NCBI GenBank assembly: GCA_030647705.1
Contig: JAUSJJ010000141.1
Coordinates: 1-10,155, forward strand
Direction: 5' to 3'
DNA: 10,155 nt
Source of the DNA: Dehalococcoidia bacterium
GTDB taxonomy: Bacteria; Chloroflexota; Dehalococcoidia; JAUSJJ01
The notes beneath the pieces were generated by a model. The model did no database searches. It had not been told where the DNA came from and saw only the letters and a program-made list of their open reading frames with translations. Positions within the stretch are counted from its first letter, which is position 1. Each line of letters starts with the position of its first letter. Of this stretch, positions 1-5,607 are shown piece after piece. Made by a program: the position numbers and the translations under genes.

Positions 1-59
1 CCAGGGTTGAAGAGCTCTGGGGCGCTGAGGCGGGCCAGAAGGTAGCCGGGTCCAAGTAG
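1..59 (+). CDS. rplD: 50S ribosomal protein L4 (uL4), C-terminal end only
   Basis: An open frame enters from the left edge (codons in register with base 3) and ends at a TAG at 57-59. Only the last 18 residues are visible, ending RVEELWGAEAGQKVAGSK. The RVEELWG stretch resembles the final helix of uL4, which often ends with something like ALEKVEEV; the residues after it would be a short lineage-specific tail. The call rests mainly on position: in S10 operons rplD directly precedes rplW, and the gap here is only 22 nt. uL4 is a 50S assembly protein lining the exit tunnel, and in some bacteria it also represses its own operon. With so few residues the identity is inferred from context rather than shown by sequence. 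Confidence 0.6.
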   Translation, partial: RVEELWGAEAGQKVAGSK

Positions 60-81
60 CCACGGTGTTGTTGAGGGTAAA

Positions 82-381
82 GTGAGTAAGAGAAACGCTA
101 ACGTACTGGACGTGATCGAACGCCCGCTGGTTACTGAGAAAAGCACGGCGCTCGCCGAGAAGAACAAGTACGCCTTCGAAGTAGCTACAGATGCCAACAA
201 GCATCAGATCAAGGAAGCTGTGGAGAAGGCCTTCAAGGTAAAGGTGAGCTCGGTGAACGTATTGAATGTGCCGGGCAAGCTGCGCCGCGTGGGCAAGCAC
301 CATGGCATGACGCCGCAATGGAAAAAGGCCATAGTCACTGTGGCGCCTGGATTCAAGATCGAGCTCTTCGAGAAGGTGTAG
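82..381 (+). CDS. rplW: 50S ribosomal protein L23 (uL23)
   Basis: This 99-residue protein has the usual uL23 length. It binds 23S rRNA at the polypeptide exit and is the docking site for trigger factor and the signal recognition particle. The N-terminal signature [11 protein letters not shown] (residues 11-21) is typical, followed by the [20 protein letters not shown] segment (29-48) that matches the family pattern of Y.F.V...A.K..I..AVE, then [14 protein letters not shown] (53-66). The loop around [13 protein letters not shown] is the less conserved part. The start is GTG at 82, preceded by a GAGGG element at 73-77; no ATG gives a better start. It lies 22 nt after rplD and 32 nt before rplB, consistent with co-transcription. 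Identification is firm. Confidence 0.95.
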   Translation: MSKRNANVLDVIERPLVTEKSTALAEKNKYAFEVATDANKHQIKEAVEKAFKVKVSSVNVLNVPGKLRRVGKHHGMTPQWKKAIVTVAPGFKIELFEKV

Positions 382-413
382 TCGGGTGGCTATCCCAGAG
401 AGGGGGGATTAGT

Positions 414-1238
414 TTGGCACTGAAGTTTTTTCGGCCGATCACGCCGTCCCGCAGGGGGATGGTCGGCAACAGCTTTGAGGGTCTCTCCAGGAAAGAGCCG
501 GAGAAGTCGCTCCTGCTGCCTCTGAAGAAGAGGGCGGGGCGCAACAATCAGGGCCGGATCACCACCCGTCATCAGGGCGGTGGCGCCAAGCGGATGCTGC
601 GCATCATCGATTTCAAGCGAGACAAGGTGGGCGTGGCGGGTAAGGTCATCGCCATCGAGTATGATCCCAACCGTACGGCGCGAATCGCGCTGGTGCTGTA
701 TGCCGACAAAGAGAAGAGGTACATCATCTGTCCTGATGGCCTTTCGGTGGGGGATACCGTGGTGGCTGGGCCCAAGGCCGAAGTGAGGCCGGGCAATGCA
801 CTGCCTTTGAAGGCCATGCCCGTGGGCGTCACAATTCATAACCTGGAACTCAACCGGGGTCGCGGTGGCCGGTTGGTGCGCAGCGCCGGCGTTGGCGCAC
901 AGCTCATGGCCAAGGAAGCCAAGTACGCCCTGGTCCGCATGCCCTCCGGTGAGTTGCGTCGCATTGACATAATGTGCATGGCGACTATCGGACAGGTGGG
1001 CAACCTGGACCACAGCAATGTGAAGCTGGGCAAAGCGGGCAAGTCCCGTTTGATGGGGAAGCGTCCTGCGGTGCGTGGCTCGGCCATGAGCCCCAGGGAT
1101 CATCCTCATGGAGGCGGCGAGGGCAGGTGCGGTGAAGGTATGCCGGGGCCCAAGACGCCCTGGGGTAAGCCCGCCCGAGGGTACCGCACCAGGCGCAACA
1201 AGCGCACCAACAACATGATTGTCAAGAGAAAGAAGTAG
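414..1238 (+). CDS. rplB: 50S ribosomal protein L2 (uL2)
   Basis: uL2 is an essential 23S rRNA binding protein needed for subunit joining and peptidyl transferase function. From the TTG at 414 the product is 274 residues, within the normal 273-277 range, and opens [16 protein letters not shown] as uL2 should. Family signatures include [18 protein letters not shown] (43-60), [12 protein letters not shown] (83-94), the central [11 protein letters not shown] (136-146), [20 protein letters not shown] (149-168) and the catalytic-region loop [13 protein letters not shown] (226-238), with His230 probably equivalent to E. coli His229. The basic C-terminus ends KRKK. The same frame stays open upstream to 318, but that would overlap rplW; a strong GAGAGGGGGGA at 398-408 points to the TTG start. 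Confidence 0.96.
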   Translation: MALKFFRPITPSRRGMVGNSFEGLSRKEPEKSLLLPLKKRAGRNNQGRITTRHQGGGAKRMLRIIDFKRDKVGVAGKVIAIEYDPNRTARIALVLYADKEKRYIICPDGLSVGDTVVAGPKAEVRPGNALPLKAMPVGVTIHNLELNRGRGGRLVRSAGVGAQLMAKEAKYALVRMPSGELRRIDIMCMATIGQVGNLDHSNVKLGKAGKSRLMGKRPAVRGSAMSPRDHPHGGGEGRCGEGMPGPKTPWGKPARGYRTRRNKRTNNMIVKRKK

Positions 1239-1280
1239 CGCGCCAAAGGCCAGCTTGGGCCGCACCGAGGGGGAATAGAG

Positions 1281-1598
1281 TTGTCCAGATCGATCAAGAA
1301 AGGGCCTTTTGTCGACCCCAAGCTTTCCAAGAAAGTGGAAGCGGTGGTAAGGAGCAAGCAGAAGACCGTCATCAAGACTTGGTCGCGGGCTTCCACCATT
1401 CTGCCGTTGATGGTCGGTCTGACCATTGGCGTGCACGATGGTCGCAGGCACGTGCCGGTCTTCGTCACGGAGAACATGGTGGGCCATCGTCTTGGCGAGT
1501 TTTCGCCTACGCGTACTTTCCGTGGTCACGTGCGCAAGGCTGAGCAGGCGACGAAGGTGGCCAGCACCCCGGCGCCGGCAGCGCCGCCGGCCAAGTAG
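1281..1598 (+). CDS. rpsS: 30S ribosomal protein S19 (uS19)
   Basis: uS19 sits in the head of the 30S subunit beside uS13 and contributes to intersubunit contacts near the A and P site tRNAs. The sequence starts [15 protein letters not shown] and carries the family core: [16 protein letters not shown] (31-46), [18 protein letters not shown] (52-69), and [13 protein letters not shown] (71-83). At 105 residues it is longer than the usual 92-95; the excess is a C-terminal tail of Ala, Pro, Thr and Lys ending [11 protein letters not shown]. The start is TTG at 1281, behind a GAGGGGGAA element at 1267-1275. It lies 42 nt after rplB. The next spacer, before rplV, is 123 nt, long for this operon. 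Confidence 0.95.
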   Translation: MSRSIKKGPFVDPKLSKKVEAVVRSKQKTVIKTWSRASTILPLMVGLTIGVHDGRRHVPVFVTENMVGHRLGEFSPTRTFRGHVRKAEQATKVASTPAPAAPPAK

Positions 1599-1628
1599 TC
1601 AGGCGGCAACAGAAGGTTAACTGGGTGA

Positions 1629-1670
1629 AGAGGCCCTTTGGCAACGGAGACCCTTCAGGGGCAGGCCTCT
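1629..1670 (+). promoter_or_regulatory. Candidate RNA hairpin in the rpsS-rplV spacer
   Basis: Within the 123-nt spacer 1599-1721, AGAGGCC at 1629-1635 is a perfect seven-base inverted repeat of GGCCTCT at 1664-1670. The enclosed 28 nt hold a smaller one, CCC-TTCA-GGG (1651-1660). An alternative GCC/GGC pairing (1633-1635 with 1640-1642) would compete with the outer stem. There is no following T-run, so it does not look like an intrinsic terminator. It could be a leader controlling rplV and the genes after it, or an mRNA stability element. Function is inference; only the repeats are seen. Confidence 0.35.
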
Positions 1671-1721
1671 GGAGAGCGGAATGAAGACCGTTGACAAACG
1701 CTCTTTGAAGGAAACCGGAAC

Positions 1722-2054
1722 ATGGAAGTGATAGCTGTAGCCAAGAACATACGCATCTCTCCGAGGAAGCTGCGCCTGGTGGCTGATACCGTGCGCGGCA
1801 AGAACGCGAACGACGCAATGGTCGCCTTGAAGTTCATGACCACTCCGGCAGCGGTCGAGGTGTCCAAGACCATCAAGTCTGCGGTTGCCAACGCCGAGAA
1901 TAACTTTGAGATGACGCCCGCTGACTTGAAGATCATCAGGATCTACGCCGGTCAGGCGCGCACCATGAAGCGGATCCGCGCCCAGGCACGGGGCCGGGCG
2001 AGCCGGGTCCTGCGTCGGTCCAGCCATCTCACAGTCGTGGTAGAGGAGGTCTAG
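1722..2054 (+). CDS. rplV: 50S ribosomal protein L22 (uL22)
   Basis: uL22 binds all domains of 23S rRNA; its long beta-hairpin lines the exit tunnel and, with uL4, forms the constriction where macrolides act. The 110-residue product has normal length. Visible signatures are AKNIRISPRKLRLVADTVRG (7-26), the SAVANAENN segment (53-61), and the C-terminal RTMKRIRAQARGRASRVLRR hairpin region (80-99), closing with SSHLTVVVEE. The ATG at 1722 is preceded by AAGGA at 1708-1712 with nine bases between. Its last codons carry the SD of the next gene (GAGGAGG, 2043-2049), and its TAG is immediately followed by the rpsC start, so translation of the two is probably coupled. Confidence 0.96.
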   Translation: MEVIAVAKNIRISPRKLRLVADTVRGKNANDAMVALKFMTTPAAVEVSKTIKSAVANAENNFEMTPADLKIIRIYAGQARTMKRIRAQARGRASRVLRRSSHLTVVVEEV

Positions 2055-2819
2055 TTGGGGCATAAAGTTCACCCTCTAGGTTTTCGCATCGGTGTGACCA
2101 AAGGCTGGCGGTCCAGGTGGTTCGCTACCAAGGACTACGCTAAGATACTCATAGAGGACGTCGGCATCCGCAAGACTATACTGACCAAGACCGCCGGCGC
2201 GGATATCTCCCTGGTGGAGATCGACCGCAGCGGCAAAGAGATATCGGTGGCCATCCACACCGCTCGCCCCGGCATCATCATCGGCAGAGGCGGACACCGC
2301 GTCGATGAGTTACGCCAGGTGCTGGAGACTCTGACCAAGAAAAAGGTGCGGCTGAATATTCAAGAGGTGCGGGAGCCCGAACTCGATGCCTTTCTGGTGG
2401 CGAGAAACGTGGCCATGCAGCTTGAGAAGAGGGTGGCGTACAGGAGAGCGATGAAGCAGGCCGTCGCGCGGACTATGGAGCGCGGGGCCAAGGGGATAAG
2501 GATAATTTCGGCGGGCAGGCTTGGTGGCGCTGAGATAGCGCGTCGCGAGTCGACGCGCCAGGGCCGGGTGCCGCTTCACACGTTACGGGCCGATATCGAT
2601 TTTGGCATGACCGAGGCGCGGACCCCACTGGGCCGCATCGGCATCAAGGTCTGGATATACAAGGGAGACATACTTCCGGAAGTGGAAGAGCCTGAGGCTG
2701 TGGAAGCCGCGCGCACGCCTGAAGCTGGGCCCGTAGCTCAGGCGGCCAAGGCGGCTCCCGTGGAGGCCGTCGCTCCAGTGGCAGCGCTGCGTGCGGAGGA
2801 GAAGAGTGCTACAACCTAA
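2055..2819 (+). CDS. rpsC: 30S ribosomal protein S3 (uS3) with Ala/Glu/Pro-rich C-terminal tail
   Basis: uS3 forms part of the mRNA entry channel and helicase centre in the 30S head. The N-terminus [18 protein letters not shown] is canonical. A KH domain is visible with IIIGRGG (74-80) as the GXXG loop. The C-terminal domain has [20 protein letters not shown] (130-149), the [15 protein letters not shown] motif (as [14 protein letters not shown], 152-165) and the [16 protein letters not shown] ending (193-208). The conserved core ends near residue 208, and a further 46 residues rich in Ala, Glu, Pro and Val follow, giving 254 in all; the family is usually 210-250, and long variable tails are not rare. 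The TTG start directly follows the rplV stop and has a near-perfect SD (GAGGAGG, 2043-2049). The end overlaps rplP by 14 nt. Confidence 0.96.
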   Translation: MGHKVHPLGFRIGVTKGWRSRWFATKDYAKILIEDVGIRKTILTKTAGADISLVEIDRSGKEISVAIHTARPGIIIGRGGHRVDELRQVLETLTKKKVRLNIQEVREPELDAFLVARNVAMQLEKRVAYRRAMKQAVARTMERGAKGIRIISAGRLGGAEIARRESTRQGRVPLHTLRADIDFGMTEARTPLGRIGIKVWIYKGDILPEVEEPEAVEAARTPEAGPVAQAAKAAPVEAVAPVAALRAEEKSATT

Positions 2820-3219
2820 GCGAGTTAAGTTCCGTAAAACACACAGGGGCCGGCGCAGGGGAATGGCCCAGTCCGGCAACACCGTAACCTTCGGGGAGTA
2901 CGGCCTGCAGGCCTTGGAGTGCGCCTGGATTACCAGTAGACAGATCGAGGCCGCACGTCGCGCCATTACGCACCATGTGAAGCGTGGCGGGAAGCTATGG
3001 GTCCGCATCTTCCCGGACCACTCCGTTACATCCAAGCCCGCCGAGACCCGGCAAGGCGGTGGCAAGGGGGCTGTGGATCACTGGGTAGCGGTGGTCAAAC
3101 CGGGAAGGGTCATGTTCGAGATAGCCGGCATCAAAGAAGATGTGGCCAAAGAGGCGCTGATGCTGGCGTCCCACAAGCTGCCAATCGATGTCAGGTTTCT
3201 GGGCCGAGAGGTAGCTTAG
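2806..3219 (+). CDS. rplP: 50S ribosomal protein L16 (uL16)
   Basis: uL16 is a late-assembling 50S protein near the A-site tRNA elbow. From the GTG at 2806 the product is 137 residues, the standard length, and begins with the expected pattern ([19 protein letters not shown]). Further signatures are [20 protein letters not shown] (28-47), the [20 protein letters not shown] block (63-82), and [18 protein letters not shown] (91-108). The frame is open to a GTG at 2791, but GGAGGAG at 2795-2801 lies four bases before 2806, which decides the start. The gene overlaps the rpsC tail by 14 nt in another frame, so the rplP SD is encoded inside rpsC. In the functional loop, Arg82 (the likely counterpart of E. 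coli Arg81) is followed by Gln rather than the usual Met. Confidence 0.95.
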   Translation: MLQPKRVKFRKTHRGRRRGMAQSGNTVTFGEYGLQALECAWITSRQIEAARRAITHHVKRGGKLWVRIFPDHSVTSKPAETRQGGGKGAVDHWVAVVKPGRVMFEIAGIKEDVAKEALMLASHKLPIDVRFLGREVA

Positions 3220-3254
3220 CCGGCGGAAGGGACTGGTAACAGGGGGTGAGCCCG

Positions 3255-3452
3255 TTGCGTACAAGTGAAATCAAAGCGCTCAACACGGGGGACCTCGGCA
3301 AGGAGCTCGAGGAGGCCCACCGGGAGTATTTCAACCTCAGGTTTCGTCATGCCACCAGGCAATTGGCGAACTACAGCGAAATCTGGAAGGTGAAGAAGAA
3401 GATCGCCAGGTTGAAGACCGTTCAAAGGGAACGAGAACTTATCGAGAAATAG
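3255..3452 (+). CDS. rpmC: 50S ribosomal protein L29 (uL29)
   Basis: uL29 is a small helical hairpin protein next to uL23 at the exit tunnel. The product from TTG at 3255 is 65 residues: MRTSEIKALNTGDLGKEL, then the family signature EYFNLRFRHATRQLANYSEI (25-44) and a basic second helix with VKKKIARLKTVQRERE. A GTG at 3246 in the same frame would add three residues (MSPLRTSE). The TTG is preferred because AGGGGGTGA at 3241-3249 lies six bases ahead and because the product then aligns with the usual M-x-x-x-E/D-I/L opening; the GTG has no well-placed SD. It lies 35 nt after rplP. The spacer to rpsQ is 124 nt, although these two genes are usually close. Confidence 0.93.
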   Translation: MRTSEIKALNTGDLGKELEEAHREYFNLRFRHATRQLANYSEIWKVKKKIARLKTVQRERELIEK

Positions 3453-3456
3453 GGAC

Positions 3457-3471
3457 TGCGGCGGGGCCGCA
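3457..3471 (+). promoter_or_regulatory. Candidate hairpin 1 in the rpmC-rpsQ spacer
   Basis: TGCGGC (3457-3462) and GCCGCA (3466-3471) form a perfect six-pair, mostly G-C stem with a GGG triloop, starting five bases after the rpmC stop codon. There is no T-run downstream, so it is not a standard intrinsic terminator. It may slow or block 3' exonucleases, or belong to a larger leader structure with the next hairpin. The repeat is seen directly; the role is inference. Confidence 0.4.
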
Positions 3472-3489
3472 CGGGGGCGCGTCGGGAGC

Positions 3490-3508
3490 GGTTTGCCTGG
3501 GGCGAACC
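3490..3508 (+). promoter_or_regulatory. Candidate hairpin 2 in the rpmC-rpsQ spacer
   Basis: GGTTTGCC (3490-3497) can pair with GGCGAACC (3501-3508): eight pairs with one G-U wobble and a UGG triloop. Part of its 3' arm, AACCCT at 3505-3510, is also a perfect complement of AGGGTT at 3551-3556, ten bases ahead of the rpsQ SD (GAGGA, 3566-3570). Two exclusive pairings are therefore possible, the kind of arrangement expected of a regulatory leader. A weaker stem AGGG/CCCT (3523-3526 with 3530-3533) lies between them. Control of rpsQ is a guess; the complementarity is seen. Confidence 0.4.
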
Positions 3509-3576
3509 CTTGGCACGGAGCGAGGGTCTCCCTGCACCCGGGGCATTATCAGGGTTACCTGTACTGAGGAAATGAT

Positions 3577-3861
3577 ATGACTAAAGAAAAGCGCAAGGCG
3601 CGCTTGGGCCAGGTGGTAAGCGCCAACATGCAGAAGACGGCAGTGGTGGCCGTCGAGCTGACGAGACGCCATCCGCGGTATCATCGCGTGGTCCGGCGTG
3701 TCACCAAGTTCAAGGTCCACGATGAGAACGGCGTTGCCAAGACCGGCGATACGGTCAGGATTGAAGAGACGCGGCCACTATCAAGAGAGAAGCGGTGGCG
3801 GCTGGTGGAGGTCGTTACCCGGCGAAATGTGGCCGAGGTCAAGCCCACGGAGATTGCTTAG
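3577..3861 (+). CDS. rpsQ: 30S ribosomal protein S17 (uS17)
   Basis: uS17 is a primary 16S rRNA binding protein with an OB fold, needed early in 30S assembly. The 94-residue product is slightly longer than the usual 80-90. The core is clear: [20 protein letters not shown] (6-25), the [20 protein letters not shown] segment (31-50), and [20 protein letters not shown] (56-75), followed by LVEVVTRRN and a short tail. The ATG at 3577 has GAGGA at 3566-3570, six bases ahead. Its TAG (3859-3861) forms part of a hairpin that presents the rplN SD. It is separated from rpmC by a 124-nt spacer with several inverted repeats, so its expression may be set partly apart from the genes before it. Confidence 0.95.
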   Translation: MTKEKRKARLGQVVSANMQKTAVVAVELTRRHPRYHRVVRRVTKFKVHDENGVAKTGDTVRIEETRPLSREKRWRLVEVVTRRNVAEVKPTEIA

Positions 3862-3874
3862 GAACGGAGTTCCT
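3860..3874 (+). promoter_or_regulatory. Hairpin holding the rplN Shine-Dalgarno in its loop
   Basis: AGGAAC (3860-3865) and GTTCCT (3869-3874) are a perfect six-base inverted repeat with a GGA triloop (3866-3868). The GGAG at 3866-3869 is the only SD-like sequence at a usable distance (nine bases) before the rplN ATG at 3879, and the repeat begins inside the rpsQ TAG (3859-3861). A ribosome terminating on rpsQ would melt this stem. The likely role is to couple rplN translation to rpsQ, or to present the SD in a loop; this is inference from position. Confidence 0.45.
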
Positions 3875-3878
3875 CATA

Positions 3879-4247
3879 ATGATTCAGGCTTATACCAGGC
3901 TCAAAGTAGCAGATAACTCAGGCGCCAGACAGATAATGTGCATCAACGTGCTGGGCGGCAGCCACCGGAGGTACGCTCACATCGGTGATGTTGTGGTGGC
4001 TACAGTCAAGAAGGCCATCCCGCATGGGGGGGTCAAAGAAGGCGATGTGGTTCGGGCAGTGGTTGTCCGCACCACGGCGCGCTACTCCCGGAAGGATGGT
4101 TCATACATCAGGTTTGATGACAATGCAGCGGTGATCCTCGCCGAGCGTGGCAATCCCAAAGGCACGCGGATCTTCGGGCCTGTCGCCCGTGAGCTGAGGG
4201 ACAGGAACTTCATGAAGATCATCTCCCTGGCTCCGGAGGTGATATAG
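3879..4247 (+). CDS. rplN: 50S ribosomal protein L14 (uL14)
   Basis: uL14 lies on the 50S interface, takes part in an intersubunit bridge and is the docking site of the silencing factor RsfS. At 122 residues it has the exact canonical length. It opens [20 protein letters not shown], a textbook uL14 start, followed by [20 protein letters not shown] (21-40), the [20 protein letters not shown] segment (44-63), and the C-terminal [20 protein letters not shown] (78-97) then FGPVARELR and [11 protein letters not shown]. The frame is open further upstream, but the canonical ATG at 3879 is certain. Translation probably depends on rpsQ through the hairpin at 3860-3874. The last codons carry GGAGGTGAT (4235-4243), a near-perfect SD for rplX. 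Confidence 0.97.
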   Translation: MIQAYTRLKVADNSGARQIMCINVLGGSHRRYAHIGDVVVATVKKAIPHGGVKEGDVVRAVVVRTTARYSRKDGSYIRFDDNAAVILAERGNPKGTRIFGPVARELRDRNFMKIISLAPEVI

Positions 4248-4248
4248 C

Positions 4249-4560
4249 ATGAAGATTCGTCGCAATGACAACGTGCAGGTGATCGCCGGCAAGGACAAGG
4301 GCAAGAAGGGGAAGGTGCACCGCGTCATCCCGGGCGAGGGCCGGCTACTGGTATCCGGCGTTAACCTGACCAAGCGCCACACCAAGGCCAGAGGCGCGGT
4401 CAAGCAAGCGGGAATCGTGGAACGTGAGGCCCCCATCTACGCTTCGGATGTAATGCTGGTATGCTCCAAGTGCAACCAGCCTTCCAGAGTGGGATTCAGA
4501 ATACTTGAAGACAAATCGAAAGTCAGGGTATGCAAGGCCTGCAATGAGGTGATTGACTAG
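4249..4560 (+). CDS. rplX: 50S ribosomal protein L24 (uL24) with C-terminal zinc ribbon
   Basis: uL24 starts 50S assembly and sits by the exit tunnel. The 103-residue product has an N-terminal KOW domain (about residues 1-35, with [20 protein letters not shown]), the motif [15 protein letters not shown] (35-49), GIVEREAPI and a C-terminal CxxC pair: Cys72 and Cys75, then Cys95 and Cys98 in [12 protein letters not shown]. Such a four-cysteine ribbon is known in uL24 of several phyla, including Thermus, and is expected to bind zinc. The ATG is one base after the rplN stop, with GGAGGTGAT five bases ahead. The stop TAG at 4558-4560 shares its G with the GTG start of rplE, so these two are coupled. 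Confidence 0.96.
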   Translation: MKIRRNDNVQVIAGKDKGKKGKVHRVIPGEGRLLVSGVNLTKRHTKARGAVKQAGIVEREAPIYASDVMLVCSKCNQPSRVGFRILEDKSKVRVCKACNEVID

Positions 4561-5372
4561 TGGCCGCGGAGAAGAAGAAACCAACCACTGACTCGGCCCA
4601 GGAGCCGGCGAAAGAGCCGGTCAAGAAGAAGCCCAGGGCCAAGGCCGAAGAAAAGGCGGCAGAGAAACCGGCTGAGAAGCTGGAGAAGGCTGCCCCAAAA
4701 GCGGAGAAGCCCGAAAAACGCGAGAAGGCTGAGAAGCCGGAGAAAGCGGAGAAACCGGCGCCCGCCGCCAGGCATAAGAAGGCCGAGGAGAAGGAGCCGG
4801 AGAAACCTGCTGAGAAGCTGGTTTCCCTGGTCAAGCTGCGGTATATCCAGGAGGTGGCGCCCCGGCTGATGACCGAGTTCAGCTACACGAATCCGATGCA
4901 AGTGCCGAAGCTGAAGAAGATCGTGATCAATATCGGCCTGGGGGAGGCCATCACCAACGCCAAGGCGATGGAGGCAGCCGAGCACGACGTCACTGCCATA
5001 GCCGGACAGAAGCCGGTGATCACCAAATCGAAGAAGAGCATTGCTGCCTTCAAGATCCGGACCGGTATGCCCATCGGCATGATGGTTACGCTCAGAGGGC
5101 AGCGGATGTATGATTTCTTCGATAAGCTGGTCAACATTTCGCTCCCGCGCCTTCGCGATTTCCAGGGTACGCCGCGGAATGCCTTCGATGGGCGCGGCAG
5201 CTACTCTCTCGGTTTCAAGGAACAACTGGTCTTCCCTGAGATCGAATACGACAAGATAGACAAGCCTCGCGGGCTGCAGGTCACCATCGTGACCACGGCC
5301 AGGACCGATGACGAGGCGAGGCGCCTTCTGGAACTTATGGGGATGGCTTTCGCCAGACAGCAAAAGGAATAG
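4560..5372 (+). CDS. rplE: 50S ribosomal protein L5 (uL5) with long charged N-terminal extension
   Basis: uL5 binds 5S rRNA in the central protuberance, touches the P-site tRNA and forms bridge B1b with uS13. Residues from about 88 on are a complete uL5: [20 protein letters not shown] (93-112), [16 protein letters not shown] (115-130), the [20 protein letters not shown] block (148-167), [20 protein letters not shown] (170-189) and [18 protein letters not shown] near the end. The full product is 270 residues against about 180 normally. Residues 1-87 are a low-complexity segment of Lys, Glu, Ala and Pro. The start is GTG at 4560, with GAGGTGAT at 4546-4553 six bases ahead. No ATG, GTG or TTG codon occurs in frame between this start and Met104, which is inside the core, so the extension must be translated if uL5 is made intact. 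Confidence 0.95.
   Translation: MAAEKKKPTTDSAQEPAKEPVKKKPRAKAEEKAAEKPAEKLEKAAPKAEKPEKREKAEKPEKAEKPAPAARHKKAEEKEPEKPAEKLVSLVKLRYIQEVAPRLMTEFSYTNPMQVPKLKKIVINIGLGEAITNAKAMEAAEHDVTAIAGQKPVITKSKKSIAAFKIRTGMPIGMMVTLRGQRMYDFFDKLVNISLPRLRDFQGTPRNAFDGRGSYSLGFKEQLVFPEIEYDKIDKPRGLQVTIVTTARTDDEARRLLELMGMAFARQQKE
4650..4820 (+). repeat. Degenerate Glu-Lys-Pro/Ala repeat tract in rplE
   Basis: Codons 31-87 of rplE are a purine-rich tract of degenerate repeats. The unit EKPAEKL occurs twice (35-41 and 81-87), and between them are overlapping EKP, EKA and EKR units (49-66). On the DNA the repeating element is roughly GAGAAG followed by a GC-rich codon. It reads in one open frame and looks as though it grew by unit duplication. 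The regular mix of Lys and Glu with frequent Pro suggests a disordered, highly charged segment rather than a folded domain. Confidence 0.75.
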
Positions 5373-5385
5373 ATCGAGGAACGCA

Positions 5386-5571
5386 GTGGCCAAAATCTCA
5401 AAGATCGTCAAATCTCAAAGACCGCCCAAGTACGAGGTGCAGAGACACAACCGGTGCCAGATCTGCGGACGCCCGCGAGGGTACATGAGACATTTCGGCC
5501 TGTGCCGCATCTGTTTCCGTAAGCTGGCTCTGACCGCCGAACTGCCTGGAGTGAGGAAGTCGAGCTGGTGA
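5386..5571 (+). CDS. rpsN: 30S ribosomal protein S14, zinc type (uS14)
   Basis: uS14 is a late-assembling protein of the 30S head that packs against 16S rRNA beside uS3 and uS10. The 61-residue length and the four cysteines (Cys24, Cys27, Cys40, Cys43) mark the short zinc-binding form, in contrast with the 101-residue cysteine-free form of E. coli. The segment [20 protein letters not shown] (23-42) is diagnostic, followed by CFRKLA and a C-terminus ending in KSSW, the usual closing for this type. The GTG start at 5386 has GAGGA at 5376-5380, five bases ahead; an open frame continues upstream but belongs to the region already coding for rplE. It lies 13 nt after rplE. Confidence 0.97.
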   Translation: MAKISKIVKSQRPPKYEVQRHNRCQICGRPRGYMRHFGLCRICFRKLALTAELPGVRKSSW

Positions 5572-5607
5572 CGGAGGCAGGAAGCGTCGTCATCTGTGGA
5601 GGAGTTC

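Noticed and set aside
318..413. Upstream extension of the rplB frame to 318
   Set aside because: It would overlap rplW in another frame and encodes nothing like uL2; the canonical N-terminus and a strong Shine-Dalgarno support the TTG at 414.
1248..1261. GGCC/GGCC inverted repeat in the rplB-rpsS spacer
   Set aside because: Only four pairs around a six-base loop, easily expected by chance in GC-rich DNA.
390..1529. Long minus-strand open frame of 379 codons opposite rplW, rplB and rpsS
   Set aside because: It lies wholly opposite well-identified genes, has a composition rich in His, Arg and Ala typical of antisense frames in GC-rich DNA, and resembles no family.
1691..1696. Perfect TTGACA hexamer, possible -35 box before rplV
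   Set aside because: No -10-like hexamer at 16-18 bases downstream (the bases there read ACCGGA), so a promoter is not supported.
3510..3549. Possible promoter before rpsQ (TTGGCA and CATTAT)
   Set aside because: The two hexamers are 28 bases apart, too far for a sigma-70 type promoter.
4557..5411. Minus-strand open frame of 284 codons opposite rplE
   Set aside because: Antisense shadow; its Leu/Arg-rich repeats mirror the Lys/Glu tract of rplE.
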